NCBI GenBank assembly: GCA_963665195.1 | Contig: OY762070.1 | Span: 2,604,001-2,668,000, forward strand | Origin: VXYL01 sp963665195 | GTDB taxonomy: Bacteria; Pseudomonadota; Gammaproteobacteria; Pseudomonadales; Azotimanducaceae | Reading direction: 5' to 3' | DNA length: 64,000 bases | Part shown: in pieces, positions 27,262 through 35,600 of the stretch | Layout: every line of letters starts with the position of its first letter | Numbering within the stretch: the stretch's first letter is position 1 | Notes under the pieces: generated by a model | Told to the model about the DNA's origin: nothing | Seen by the model: only the letters and a program-made list of their open reading frames with translations | The model's database searches: none | Made by a program: the position numbers and the translations under genes

Positions 27262-27990
27262 GTGGCAGCTCAGTGGACGTTCTTTCAGTTCGGGCTGATC
27301 GTCACTGGCGAGACGGAAGAGCAGTGCCTGCCGGGACTGTTTCGCGTTCTTGCTGCACATGGCAACTCCTCGTTCAAGGTGATCCGGCGCATCGGGCAGC
27401 GCTCCCCGCGATCCGCAAGGCGGATTGAGAGAATGGTTGGTAGCGGCAAGGCCATCCCAGACCGGGACGCGAGCGACATCGGCATCCCGGCACGACGATT
27501 CCTGACGAAGTCGGCAGGCCGCTACGTTCTACTCATCGACGACCTCGAAGCAGGTCGCGCAGCGGACGTTCAGGGCGTGTTCGATCGCTACCGAAGGGCG
27601 TTCGACACCATGCTCGGTGACTTGGCCCCGCGGGCGGCGGTCCATTTTCTGGTCAACATGCTGGAGGCGTACTACTTCGCGGACACGGCGGCAGTCAACC
27701 GCGTGCTCGGTACCGAGCTTGCGGACTTGCCGGGGGACGTCGAGACCATTCGGAACCCGAAGGCCAGGCTGAGAACGCACTATGCTGGGTTCGACGCGAA
27801 GCGCCACGGCGGGCTGATCGTCGCGGAGCTGGACATCCCGCATGTCTTGGCACGTGCGGACACCTGCGCTTCCCTGCGGACGTTGTTCGCATGGGGCAGC
27901 GAGCGCGATTGGTTGCCGCCGGGCATTCTGTTGCCGACGACGGAAGGGCAGATCGGCACCCTTGCGGGACATCTTGCGCCGCTCGATTGA
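27262..27990 (+). CDS. DUF4276/TOPRIM-like effector of cassette 3
   Basis: A 242-residue protein starting at GTG 27262, four bases after the ATPase stop. It shows the same motif order as its counterparts: IVTGETEEQ (E17, E19), LLIDDLEAG (D93, D94, E96) and VNMLEAYYFAD (E135, Y137, D141). The LEAYYFAD block replaces the EAW block of the others, a family variant. As in the other cassettes it is presumed to be a nuclease-type effector. With its ATPase frameshifted, its regulation and activity are uncertain. Intact coding over 243 codons argues it has not decayed. Confidence 0.68.
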   Translation: MAAQWTFFQFGLIVTGETEEQCLPGLFRVLAAHGNSSFKVIRRIGQRSPRSARRIERMVGSGKAIPDRDASDIGIPARRFLTKSAGRYVLLIDDLEAGRAADVQGVFDRYRRAFDTMLGDLAPRAAVHFLVNMLEAYYFADTAAVNRVLGTELADLPGDVETIRNPKARLRTHYAGFDAKRHGGLIVAELDIPHVLARADTCASLRTLFAWGSERDWLPPGILLPTTEGQIGTLAGHLAPLD

Positions 27991-28153
27991 ACGGCCATGC
28001 CGTCCCGGAAACACACCGTCGTGCTCGCCTACCCGGGTTGCATCCTGTTCGAGGTCTGTCGCACCCGTTGCGGAGGCGACCAGCGAGGCAGTCCCAGCCG
28101 TTGTAGGATAGTTCGTGGACTCGCCACGGCACCAACGATGCAGGAGCTGCGAA

Positions 28154-29170
28154 TTGGCCCCCAAGACCATCACCACGCATGACCCGACCGACACTGCGGA
28201 CGCCATTGTCGCGACGTTGCGCCGGGACGGTGCCGCGGTAGTTGCGAACCTCGTAGCCGCGGAAACCATGGAGGCGCTGGTCGCCGATCTGGCCTACGAC
28301 GACCAGACCAAGGTTGGCAACGACTTCATCGGCGGTTCGGACAATCGCTCCATCGGCGCTGTCATGCGCGCCAATCCCGCATTGTGCGACACCTTGCTCG
28401 TCAACGAACGCGTGTTGGAGGTCGCCGACCGCATCCTGCTGCCGGAAAAGCCGATGGCCGCCTCTTCCGCGCCGGTCCGGCGCCCGAAGGCGCAAATCCT
28501 CTCCTCGGAGGACGGCTGCACGCAGTTCGTCAGCATCGGGTCCCCGACCGAACGAGGGCCGTACTGCCACCACTATCGCGTCGGGGCTTCCGCGTCCATC
28601 CAGGCGCGCAGCGGCGGCGCGGTGCAGGTGCTGCATCGGGAGATGGCCATCTACGAGCCGTACGTCGAGCATGGCCCGAACTCGCGCGACCTCATTCTCA
28701 ACATGATGTGGGCGGGTACGGACTTCACGGTGGAGAACGGCGCGACGCGGCTGGTGCCGGGGAGCCACCGGTGGCCTGCCGAACGCCTCGCCAAGGAGAG
28801 CGAGGTGGCGCAGGCCGTGATGCCCAAAGGCTCCGTGCTCTTCTGGCTCTGCAGGACGCTGCACGGACTCGGTGCCTGCCGCAGCAACGCTAGACGCACG
28901 GGGATCTTCCAGTCGCTGGTGGTCAACTGGCTCGCGCAGGAGGAGAACCAGTACCTCGCCTTCCCGCCGGAGGACGCCGTCCGGCTGTCGACGCGGGCCC
29001 GGCAGCTCTTGGGCTACCGTTCGAGCGGCACTTGCGGATGGGTGAAGGGCCGGAACTCGCACGACCTCCTCGCATCGGGCGGGAGCGGTCCCATCGATGG
29101 AACCGCGCCCAAACCGCGACCCGTGACTGCGACGGAAACGCCGTCGCAGCGACTTACGGCGCTGACGTAG
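28154..29170 (+). CDS. PhyH-like non-haem iron protein with atypical HxE motif
   Basis: A 338-residue protein resembling phytanoyl-CoA dioxygenases in its middle and C-terminal part (WAGTDFTVENGATRLVPGSH, FWLCRTLHGLG). The classical HxD is absent. The closest candidate is H161-R-E163, with distal H237 and an arginine about eleven residues on. The metal site is therefore altered or lies elsewhere, and catalysis is uncertain. The TTG start is supported by AGGAG seven bases upstream. A GTG at 28115 is also open but lacks a site. It sits after cassette 3 and 38 nt before the NnrU gene. Confidence 0.7.
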   Translation: MAPKTITTHDPTDTADAIVATLRRDGAAVVANLVAAETMEALVADLAYDDQTKVGNDFIGGSDNRSIGAVMRANPALCDTLLVNERVLEVADRILLPEKPMAASSAPVRRPKAQILSSEDGCTQFVSIGSPTERGPYCHHYRVGASASIQARSGGAVQVLHREMAIYEPYVEHGPNSRDLILNMMWAGTDFTVENGATRLVPGSHRWPAERLAKESEVAQAVMPKGSVLFWLCRTLHGLGACRSNARRTGIFQSLVVNWLAQEENQYLAFPPEDAVRLSTRARQLLGYRSSGTCGWVKGRNSHDLLASGGSGPIDGTAPKPRPVTATETPSQRLTALT

Positions 29171-29207
29171 ACGCGCGACGTGGACGCATAGGTCGCGAGG
29201 AAGCCGC

Positions 29208-29765
29208 ATGAATCTCCTGGTCGCCGGCCTCGCGTTGTTCATCTTGGTGCATCTGATTCCCAGCGTCGCAGCCCTGCGCACGGCGCTGATCGCCCGGCTC
29301 GGTGCCGGAGCCTACCGCGGCCTGTTCTCCCTCGTCGCTTTGGCAGGTCTCGTTCTCGTGGTCTGGGGTTTCGCCCGGGCGCCGGCCGAAGCGCTGTACG
29401 CGCCGCCGGGCTGGGGGCGCCAAGTGGCGGTTTTCGCCGTCCCCGTGGCGCTGGTGCTGCTCGCCGCGGCCAACATGCCGACCCATATTCGGGCTGTGCT
29501 CCGGCATCCGATGCTGCTCGGCGTGCTGCTTTGGGCCATCGCCCACCTGCTCGCGAACGGCGAGCTGCGTTCGGTCGTGCTATTCGGCAGTTTCGCGGGC
29601 TTCGCGGTCGTGGACCTCGTCAGCGTCGCGGCGCGTGGCAAGCAGCCATCGACCGAGAAGGCGCCACGCTTCGCCATGGATGGGCTGGCCATCGCCCTGG
29701 GCCTCGTCGCCGCCGGCTTGTTCACCTACTTCCACGCCGCGCTTTTCGGCGTGCCGGCAATCTAG
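29208..29765 (+). CDS. NnrU-family integral membrane protein
   Basis: A 185-residue membrane protein with five or six hydrophobic segments and the NnrU hallmark HPMLLGVLLWAIAHLLANG. The family was named for a gene near nitric-oxide-related loci, but its function is unknown. The ATG follows GAGGAAGCC. It ends 10 nt before the sulfatase gene, so both are likely cotranscribed. No denitrification gene occurs in the window. Confidence 0.88.
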   Translation: MNLLVAGLALFILVHLIPSVAALRTALIARLGAGAYRGLFSLVALAGLVLVVWGFARAPAEALYAPPGWGRQVAVFAVPVALVLLAAANMPTHIRAVLRHPMLLGVLLWAIAHLLANGELRSVVLFGSFAGFAVVDLVSVAARGKQPSTEKAPRFAMDGLAIALGLVAAGLFTYFHAALFGVPAI

Positions 29766-29774
29766 GATGCGCCA

Positions 29775-31385
29775 ATGAACCGACCCAACATCCTGCTCGT
29801 CATGAACGACGACATGGGCTTCTCCGACATCGGCTGCTACGGCGGCGAAGTCCAGACACCCAATCTCGATCGGCTCGCCGCCAACGGCGTCCGCTTCACC
29901 CAGTTCTACAACACCGCCCGGTGCTGCCCTACCCGGGCGTCGCTCCTCACCGGCCTGCACCCCCACCAGGTCGGCGTCGGCTGGATGACCGCGGACCTCG
30001 ACGAGGACGGCTATCGAGGCAGCCTCAACGAGAAGTGCGTGACCATCGCCGAAGCGCTGGGCGCGGCGGGGTACGCCACCTACATGAGCGGCAAGTGGCA
30101 CGTCAGCCGGGACATCTCCCCGGACGGCCCGCAGCACAGCTGGCCCTGCCAGCGCGGCTTCGACCACTACTTCGGGATTCTCACCGGCGCATCCAACTAC
30201 TGGCAGCCGCGAACGTTGACCCGGAACAACGATCCGGTCGACGCGGCGGGTCTGCCGGAAGGCTTCTTCCTCACCGACGCGATCAGCGACGAGGCCGCTG
30301 GCTACATCCGCCAACACGCCGAACGCGGCACCGACGCACCCTTCTTCCTCTACACCGCCTACACGGCGCCGCATTGGCCGCTGCATGCCCATCCCGAAGA
30401 CATCGAGCGGTACCGAGGCCGATTCGCCGCCGGCTGGGACCGGCTGCGGGAAGAGCGACTGCAACGCATGCGCGCCATGGGCATCGTCGATGCGACGTGG
30501 CCGATCACGGACCGGGACCCGAGCCAGCCGCCTTGGCGAGACGCGCCGCACAAGGAATGGGAGCAGCGGCGCATGGAAGTGTATGCGGCGCAGATCGACC
30601 GCATGGACCAAGGCATCGGCCGCATCGTTGCGGCGCTCTGCGACACCAAGCAGTTCGACAACACGCTGATCCTCTTTCTCGCCGACAACGGCGCCTGCGC
30701 CGAGGAGTTCGCTCGGGAGGTCAGTCCGCTTCCGCCTACCTACATGGCTGGCACGACGCAAACCCGCGATGGCAGAACCGTGATGCGGGGCAACGATCCC
30801 ACGGTCATGCCGGGTTCCGAGGACACCTATCAGAGCTACGGCGTGCCTTGGGCGAACTTGTCGAACACGCCGTTCCGGGAGTACAAGCACTGGGTTCACG
30901 AAGGCGGCATAGCCACGCCGCTGATCGCCCACTGGCCCGCCGTGATCGACGACGGTGGCGCTTTGCGCCACGGGCCGGGCCAGCTCACGGACATCTTGGC
31001 TACCTGCCTCGACGTGGCTGGTGCGGACTATCCAACCCGGTTCAACGGCAACGACATCCTGCCGCTCGAAGGCACCAGCCTAGTGCCGATCTTCCATGAT
31101 CGACCCAACCACAAGGAGGCCCTGATCTGGGAGCACGAAGGCAACAAGGCTGTGCGAAGGGGCCGCTGGAAGCTGGTGTGCAAGTACCCGGGCGACTGGG
31201 AACTCTACGACATCGTCGCCAACCGCACGGAGACGGAGGATCTCGCGGGCCGACATCCGCAGCTCGTGGCCGAACTCGGCGCGATCCACGATGCCTGGGC
31301 CGAGCGCTGTGGGGTCAAGTCGTGGGAGCACATGCTGGCGAGGCTCAAATCGGCGCGAGGGGTGGCGGCGAGCGCCAGGCGGTGA
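29775..31385 (+). CDS. Type I sulfatase (arylsulfatase family)
   Basis: A 536-residue alkaline-phosphatase-superfamily sulfatase. Metal ligands N11-D12-D13 in MNDDMGFSDIG and the formylglycine signature C50-C-P-T-R-A-S-L-L-T-G60 are intact; C50 would be converted to formylglycine. A late LADNG and the KPYxNHKEAL-like C-terminal part are also typical. There is no signal peptide, which suggests cytoplasmic location or a missed start. No formylglycine-generating enzyme or anaerobic maturase is in the window. Substrates could be sulfated host or algal glycans, which is inference. Confidence 0.9.
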   Translation: MNRPNILLVMNDDMGFSDIGCYGGEVQTPNLDRLAANGVRFTQFYNTARCCPTRASLLTGLHPHQVGVGWMTADLDEDGYRGSLNEKCVTIAEALGAAGYATYMSGKWHVSRDISPDGPQHSWPCQRGFDHYFGILTGASNYWQPRTLTRNNDPVDAAGLPEGFFLTDAISDEAAGYIRQHAERGTDAPFFLYTAYTAPHWPLHAHPEDIERYRGRFAAGWDRLREERLQRMRAMGIVDATWPITDRDPSQPPWRDAPHKEWEQRRMEVYAAQIDRMDQGIGRIVAALCDTKQFDNTLILFLADNGACAEEFAREVSPLPPTYMAGTTQTRDGRTVMRGNDPTVMPGSEDTYQSYGVPWANLSNTPFREYKHWVHEGGIATPLIAHWPAVIDDGGALRHGPGQLTDILATCLDVAGADYPTRFNGNDILPLEGTSLVPIFHDRPNHKEALIWEHEGNKAVRRGRWKLVCKYPGDWELYDIVANRTETEDLAGRHPQLVAELGAIHDAWAERCGVKSWEHMLARLKSARGVAASARR

Positions 31386-31416
31386 CAGCCGAGCCTGTTG
31401 GCACTGGCCGTACCAC

Positions 31417-32028
31417 TCAGCGATTTCCAGCGCTGGCGTAGAACTCGACGAGCGCGGCCTTGTCGGCGGCGGAGAGCGTCTCGTACTTGGCCTTCATCTT
31501 GTCCACCATGCGCCGGGTGCCGCGATCGAAGTCCTCGAACTCCATCGACAGGTACTCGCGCCACTGGCCGGCGAGGATGGCCAAGTCGTCCTCTGGGACG
31601 CTGCCGCCGTCGGAGTGGCACTTGCTGCACTTGGCACTGTGAATCTCAGCGCCTTTGCTTGCGAGCGCCGCGTCGAACGGTTGCTTGTGCGGACGCCATG
31701 TCGCCGAGGAATAGTGCAGGGCGACCGCCTCGATCTCCGCGTCCGACAGCGCTCGGCTGATTTGGACCATGTCGGTCTCAGTTCCGTCCGGCAGCGTCAC
31801 AGGTCTCGCGAGCCGGAAACCGATACGGTAGCTCTCCAGAAGATCGATGATGGCGTACTCGGAAAAGCCGCCGATGGACGGCACGAGGGAGTCATCGCTG
31901 CGACCCGACGGACCATGGCATTGATCGCATTCCTCGGCGATTACCGCGCCCTCGGCACCGAGCGCATCGGGCGACCACCCAGGCAGCGCCAAGATCAACA
32001 TCAGCAGGGTCCATCGCACTTGCCCCAT
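31417..32028 (-). CDS. Dihaem c-type cytochrome (c4-like)
   Basis: A 203-residue exported cytochrome. A signal peptide covers about the first 24 residues. Two haem sites are present: C34-x2-C37-H38 (CDQCH) and C134-x2-C137-H138 (CSKCH). The two-domain arrangement resembles cytochrome c4/FccA-type electron carriers of the periplasm. Haem attachment would use the System I genes at 59-63 kb. It lies 10 nt downstream of another dihaem protein gene on the same strand. Confidence 0.9.
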   Translation of the reverse strand: MGQVRWTLLMLILALPGWSPDALGAEGAVIAEECDQCHGPSGRSDDSLVPSIGGFSEYAIIDLLESYRIGFRLARPVTLPDGTETDMVQISRALSDAEIEAVALHYSSATWRPHKQPFDAALASKGAEIHSAKCSKCHSDGGSVPEDDLAILAGQWREYLSMEFEDFDRGTRRMVDKMKAKYETLSAADKAALVEFYASAGNR

Positions 32029-32038
32029 CGCGCCGCTG

Positions 32039-33181
32039 CTAGCTACCCGTCGGGGGAGGCCCCGCTGGCCGTGGGTAGGGGGGACGCTCCGTCCACTCGA
32101 GCTCTTCGTGGTTGGGTTGGTTGAATCCGCTCTTGTAGGGGTATTCGTCGCCCACGACTTGGCTTGGACAGTCCCCGGCAGGCGGGATGATCCAATCGCA
32201 GCCGGGCGTGTTCTCTGGACCGTTCGTCCAGCATGACAGCAGCTCCTGGAAATCGCCGGTCAGGCTGCCGGGCTCGTGCGGCGGCATGTGACGATCCGGA
32301 TGCCAGTGGTCGCCCATGAACTCCTCGACCGTCTTCATGCCGATGCGGTGGCAACCGAGGCAGGCGTTGTCCTCGATGTGGATCGTGCGCATGTCCCAGT
32401 CGCTGCCGCCGATCACGTAGTACGGCGTGTTGCTCCTGCTCTTTCGACCGCCGATTCGAGGAACGACCGTCTGATTGGGCGCGTGGATGCGCTTCGCGCC
32501 GTCGATGAAGGGATTGTGAACGAAGGGATCGGCCTGGTGGCAGGCCACGCACTGGGTCTTCGCTCGCACATACGCCCTGTCGAAGCCCTCGGGATCGTCG
32601 ATGCCCGGCAGCTTCCCCATGAGGCGGTTGGTTTCGGGATCGGCATAGGTCCATTCGCTGTTGTCCGCGCTCTCGAAGAACGCTGTGGCCCCGGTCGCCT
32701 TGTTGTAGCCGATCAGCTGCACCGAGTCGCCGATTTCGAACCCGAACACGTCGCCGCGACCATCGTGCCGGCAGAAGCTCACCCACACGACATCGTGACG
32801 AGTCGAGCCGTCGGCATCCCGGCCGACGTAGCGCTGAACGCTGGATCCCGACATGCAGTCGCCGATCTGCAGGCTCGGGTTGTCGCACCGGTGCAGCCCC
32901 GGATTGCCGACGTTCTTCGCGCCGTTGACGTAGACGGGCATCTCCACGTTGGCGCCGCAGTCAACCGTCGGCGGAACACCCAGCTCCGGTTCGATCAGCT
33001 TGGCGTACGCGAGCGCGGAAGAGTTGCCGCCGATGGCGGTGTTCTCCGGCTGGCATCCTTGCCAAGCACCCGCGACGTCCTCTTCGTGCCGCGCCGTGGG
33101 AACGTCCGCTCCGAGCGCGACGCAGAACGCCACACCTATGGCCACCATGCCTACGCGAGCCAACTGAGATCTTCCCACCAC
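32039..33181 (-). CDS. Exported dihaem cytochrome-like protein of unknown function
   Basis: A 380-residue protein with a signal peptide (positive, then GMVAIGVAFCVALG) and two CxxCH sites: C211-x2-C214-H215 (CVACH) and C274-x2-C277-H278 (CLGCH). About ten further cysteines lie outside the haem motifs, which is unusual and suggests disulphides. The C-terminal proline-rich stretch (RPPYPRPAGPPP) is low complexity. No named family is obvious. It is cotranscribed with the dihaem c4-like gene. The GTG start at 33181 retains the positive n-region; an ATG at 33148 is an alternative. Confidence 0.72.
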   Translation of the reverse strand: MVGRSQLARVGMVAIGVAFCVALGADVPTARHEEDVAGAWQGCQPENTAIGGNSSALAYAKLIEPELGVPPTVDCGANVEMPVYVNGAKNVGNPGLHRCDNPSLQIGDCMSGSSVQRYVGRDADGSTRHDVVWVSFCRHDGRGDVFGFEIGDSVQLIGYNKATGATAFFESADNSEWTYADPETNRLMGKLPGIDDPEGFDRAYVRAKTQCVACHQADPFVHNPFIDGAKRIHAPNQTVVPRIGGRKSRSNTPYYVIGGSDWDMRTIHIEDNACLGCHRIGMKTVEEFMGDHWHPDRHMPPHEPGSLTGDFQELLSCWTNGPENTPGCDWIIPPAGDCPSQVVGDEYPYKSGFNQPNHEELEWTERPPYPRPAGPPPTGS

Positions 33182-33445
33182 TGTCCCATCGTTCGCCGAG
33201 TTGTCAGATGATGCCTATCGCGCAGACAGGCGGCAACGGGCCCGCACGGCGGCGACCGCGAGGGAAGAAGCAGCAGCCGCAGCCAGTCAGCCGTTGGGCA
33301 ATGCGCCGAACCAGGATTGACGGCGCCAGCGCAACCACAAACGCCCCGTTCGGTGCAGTGGTCGCTGTAGGCCTGCGTGGGTGCGGCGACGGCACCTGCC
33401 ATCTGCTAGGCTACGGGCGACTTCATCAGTTGGGGCACCCAAACC
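33182..33445. promoter_or_regulatory. 264-nt divergent spacer upstream of the peroxiredoxin
   Basis: The spacer separates the minus-strand cytochrome operon from the plus-strand peroxiredoxin gene, so it must hold promoters for both. No convincing -35/-10 pair, operator or riboswitch fold could be identified by eye. The bases just before the peroxiredoxin ATG (CAGTTGGGGCACCCAAACC) contain a short GGGG element but no strong ribosome site. Confidence 0.3.
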
Positions 33446-33904
33446 ATGCTAGGCGCAGGCGATTCCGTACCCGCGTTCACGCTCAGGAGCCATGACGGCG
33501 AGTCGATCTCCCTCGACGGCCTGAAGGGCAGCTGGGTCGTGCTGCACACCTTCCCGTTCGCGTTCACCGGCGGCTGAAGCAACCAGACCTCCACCTTCAA
33601 CCGTGCGTTGAAGCAGTTCGACGAGGCCGGGGCCAAGCTGCTGGGCCTGAGCATCGACACCACCTTCGCGTTGAACACCTGGGCGACCGCCATGGGCGGC
33701 ATCCGCCACCCGCTGCTGGCGGACTTCTGGCCGCACGGCGCGGTGGCGCAATCGCTCGGCATCTTCAACGAGGACGTGGGCATGGCCATGCGGACGCTGT
33801 TCATCATCGACCCGGACGGCGTCGTTCGGCACAGCGAGATGCACACCCGGACGCTGCCGGACCCGGCGGACGCGCTGGCCAAGCTGGCCGAGCTCAAGTC
33901 CTGA
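33446..33904 (+). CDS. Peroxiredoxin with in-frame TGA at the peroxidatic position; probable selenoprotein
   Basis: The 153-codon frame is open from ATG 33446 to TGA 33904 except for one TGA at 33575-33577. That codon is residue 44, exactly at the peroxidatic Cys of the TxxC motif: the context reads FAFTGG, then the TGA, then SNQTSTF, with the conserved Thr three residues before. The conserved active-site Arg in GMAMRTLFIID and the rest of the AhpC/TSA thioredoxin fold are intact. Reading TGA as selenocysteine gives a full-length Prx; reading it as stop leaves 43 residues plus a headless ORF that would begin with TTG at 33608. A hairpin just downstream fits a bacterial SECIS. Known selenoprotein peroxiredoxins carry TxxU. 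A TGC-to-TGA mutation or sequencing error is the alternative. The PhyH gene follows 13 nt on. Confidence 0.75.
33595..33613 (+). promoter_or_regulatory. Candidate bacterial SECIS hairpin for the peroxiredoxin TGA
   Basis: A perfect 7-bp stem, CTTCAAC with GTTGAAG, closes a five-base loop CGTGC. The loop begins 25 nt after the in-frame TGA and has G in its second position. As I recall the rules for bacterial SECIS elements (a short upper stem, a small apical loop with G in the first two positions, placed about 16-37 nt after the UGA), this qualifies. An outer CCTC/GAGG pairing (33588-33591 with 33623-33626) could extend it. The stem lies in coding sequence, so its complementarity is constrained by codons. 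Confidence 0.6.
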
Positions 33905-33917
33905 GGCTGCTCGAGGC

Positions 33918-34775
33918 TTGACCGCAGCGGCGCATCGGGACGCTTATCCCGACCTCGACCGAGACCTTCGGTTCATCCCGCTCGGCGCGGATGCGCCGAA
34001 GGTGCTCTCGCGCCAGGACATCGAGCGCTACAACGCGCAAGGCTATCTGTGCCCGCTCGACGTATTCGACGCCGAGGAGATCGGCCGCATCCGCGCCTAC
34101 TTCGACGACCTGCTCCCCCGTGCGCTGGCCGCCGGCTGGAACAGCTACGAGATCACCAACTGGCACAAGACCTGCCGCGGCGTTTGGGACATCGTCACGC
34201 ACCCCAAGCTCGTCGCCTTCGCCAGCGACCTCTTGGGCGAGACAGTGATCTGCCGCCACAGCCATTTCTTCTGCAAGCTGCCGGGCGACGGCAAGCGCGT
34301 GAGCTGGCACCAGGATGCGTCGTACTGGCCGCTGTCGCCAAGCAAGGTGGTGTCGATCTGGCTCGCCATCGACGACTCGACCACCGCAAACGGTGCCATG
34401 CAGGTCATACCCCGCTCGCACCTGAACGCGCAGGTGCCGTTCTTCGACTCGACCGCGGCGGAGAACAACGTCCTCGGCCAGACGGTGCGCGACCCGGCCA
34501 GCCACGGCGACGCGCCCGTCGCTCTCACGCTCAAGGCCGGCCAGATTTCGCTGCACAGCGATTGGATCCTGCACGGCTCGGAGCCGAATACGTCGAACGA
34601 GCGGCGCTGCGGATTGGCGCTGCGCTATCTCTCGTCGGACGTACGGGCGTTCAATGGCTGGAACGCGCACTCGGTGGTATGCCGGGGAGTGGATGGCAGC
34701 GGGCACTGGGCGAACCACCCGAGACCGGATGGCGAACGCATCCCGGCGCTCGGTTCCGCGCCAATGCCTCGGTAG
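33918..34775 (+). CDS. PhyH-family Fe(II)/2-oxoglutarate dioxygenase, third copy
   Basis: A 285-residue oxygenase with a complete triad: H131-x-D133 in SWHQDASYW and H219 in ILHGSEPN, followed by an R-R pair (229-230) for 2-oxoglutarate. It is closer to the canonical family than the copy at 28 kb. The TTG start follows GAGG, a weak site; no ATG lies nearby. It begins 13 nt after the peroxiredoxin stop, so the two are probably one operon and readthrough of the TGA could matter for its expression. Substrate unknown. Confidence 0.83.
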   Translation: MTAAAHRDAYPDLDRDLRFIPLGADAPKVLSRQDIERYNAQGYLCPLDVFDAEEIGRIRAYFDDLLPRALAAGWNSYEITNWHKTCRGVWDIVTHPKLVAFASDLLGETVICRHSHFFCKLPGDGKRVSWHQDASYWPLSPSKVVSIWLAIDDSTTANGAMQVIPRSHLNAQVPFFDSTAAENNVLGQTVRDPASHGDAPVALTLKAGQISLHSDWILHGSEPNTSNERRCGLALRYLSSDVRAFNGWNAHSVVCRGVDGSGHWANHPRPDGERIPALGSAPMPR

Positions 34776-34884
34776 GTTGTCCAGCTTGATCGATCAGTAA
34801 GATCGCTCTTGGCCGGCTGATGGCATAATTCATAGCCGTGTGGGTCCGGCATCTCAGCCGCTCGCCGAACAGGAGCAGCCCATC

Positions 34885-35142
34885 ATGAGCACAAGTCTCA
34901 CCGTCCGCGACATCGACCCCTCGGACAAATCCTGGCTCAAGCGGGAGGCTCGGCACGACGGTGTCTCGATGGAGGAGTTCGTTCGCCGCCTGATTCACGA
35001 GAAGCGTGCCAAGACCGCACGGCGCCCCAAGCCGTCCGAAGCCTTCGCTCACCACTTCGGGGAGCGGCACGGCGTGGAGTTGCCGACGCCGGCGCGCTGC
35101 GGCTACAAGTCGCTGGTGTTCGCCGAAGAGGACGTCGAATGA
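34885..35142 (+). CDS. FitA/VapB-like ribbon-helix-helix antitoxin
   Basis: An 85-residue antitoxin. The ribbon-helix-helix DNA-binding core is SLTVRDIDPSDKSWLKREA to FVRRLIHE (residues 4-38), a plasmid-stability/FitA-type pattern, and the C-terminal tail that would bind the toxin follows. The ATG has AGGAG in GAACAGGAGCAGCCC. Its stop overlaps the toxin start as ATGA, the standard coupled arrangement. FitA-type proteins repress their own promoter; a palindrome could not be pinned down by eye. Confidence 0.88.
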   Translation: MSTSLTVRDIDPSDKSWLKREARHDGVSMEEFVRRLIHEKRAKTARRPKPSEAFAHHFGERHGVELPTPARCGYKSLVFAEEDVE

Positions 35143-35600
35143 CCGCGCGGCTGGCTTGGCTGATCGACACGAACGTGATCTCCGAGATGATGCGTCCGCG
35201 CCCGGAGCCCCGGGTGGCCACTTTCCTCGATTCCATTGAAGGTGAGGGCATTGGCCTCTCCTCTGTCACAGTTTGGGAGGTCCTCAACGGCATCGGCGGT
35301 CTCTCGCCGGGGAGGCGCCGTGAGGATCTCGCCAGCCGATTCCACGATCTTCTCGACGAGCTATTCGAAGATCGCGTGGTCGACTGGTCGTTGCAGGACG
35401 CTCGTGCATGCGCCCGTATCATGGAGGAGAAGCGCCGCCGCGGCGAGCCGCTCGACGACCACGTCCCCGATGCCTTCCTCGCCGCGACTGCGGCTTCGCG
35501 TGGACTCGCTATCGTGACGCGCAACCGCGGTGAGTTCCGCAACACCGGTGTCACAACCGTAGACCCTTGGACTGCCAATCCACGTCTCGGAGTGACCTGA
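35139..35600 (+). CDS. PIN-domain toxin of the FitB/VapC type
   Basis: A 153-residue PIN-domain ribonuclease. The acidic metal site is D10 in LIDTNVISE, E47 in VWEVLNG and D111 in VPDAFLAATA, with TRNRGEF near residues 127-133 in the usual place. VapC/FitB toxins cleave tRNA or other RNA when not bound by the antitoxin. Gene order (antitoxin, then toxin) and the ATGA overlap are classical. All catalytic residues are present, so it is probably functional. Confidence 0.9.
   Translation: MTARLAWLIDTNVISEMMRPRPEPRVATFLDSIEGEGIGLSSVTVWEVLNGIGGLSPGRRREDLASRFHDLLDELFEDRVVDWSLQDARACARIMEEKRRRGEPLDDHVPDAFLAATAASRGLAIVTRNRGEFRNTGVTTVDPWTANPRLGVT

Noticed and set aside
33608..33904. A separate short peroxiredoxin-like gene starting at TTG 33608
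   Set aside because: It would lack the N-terminal strands and the peroxidatic residue; the longer frame through the TGA explains the sequence better.
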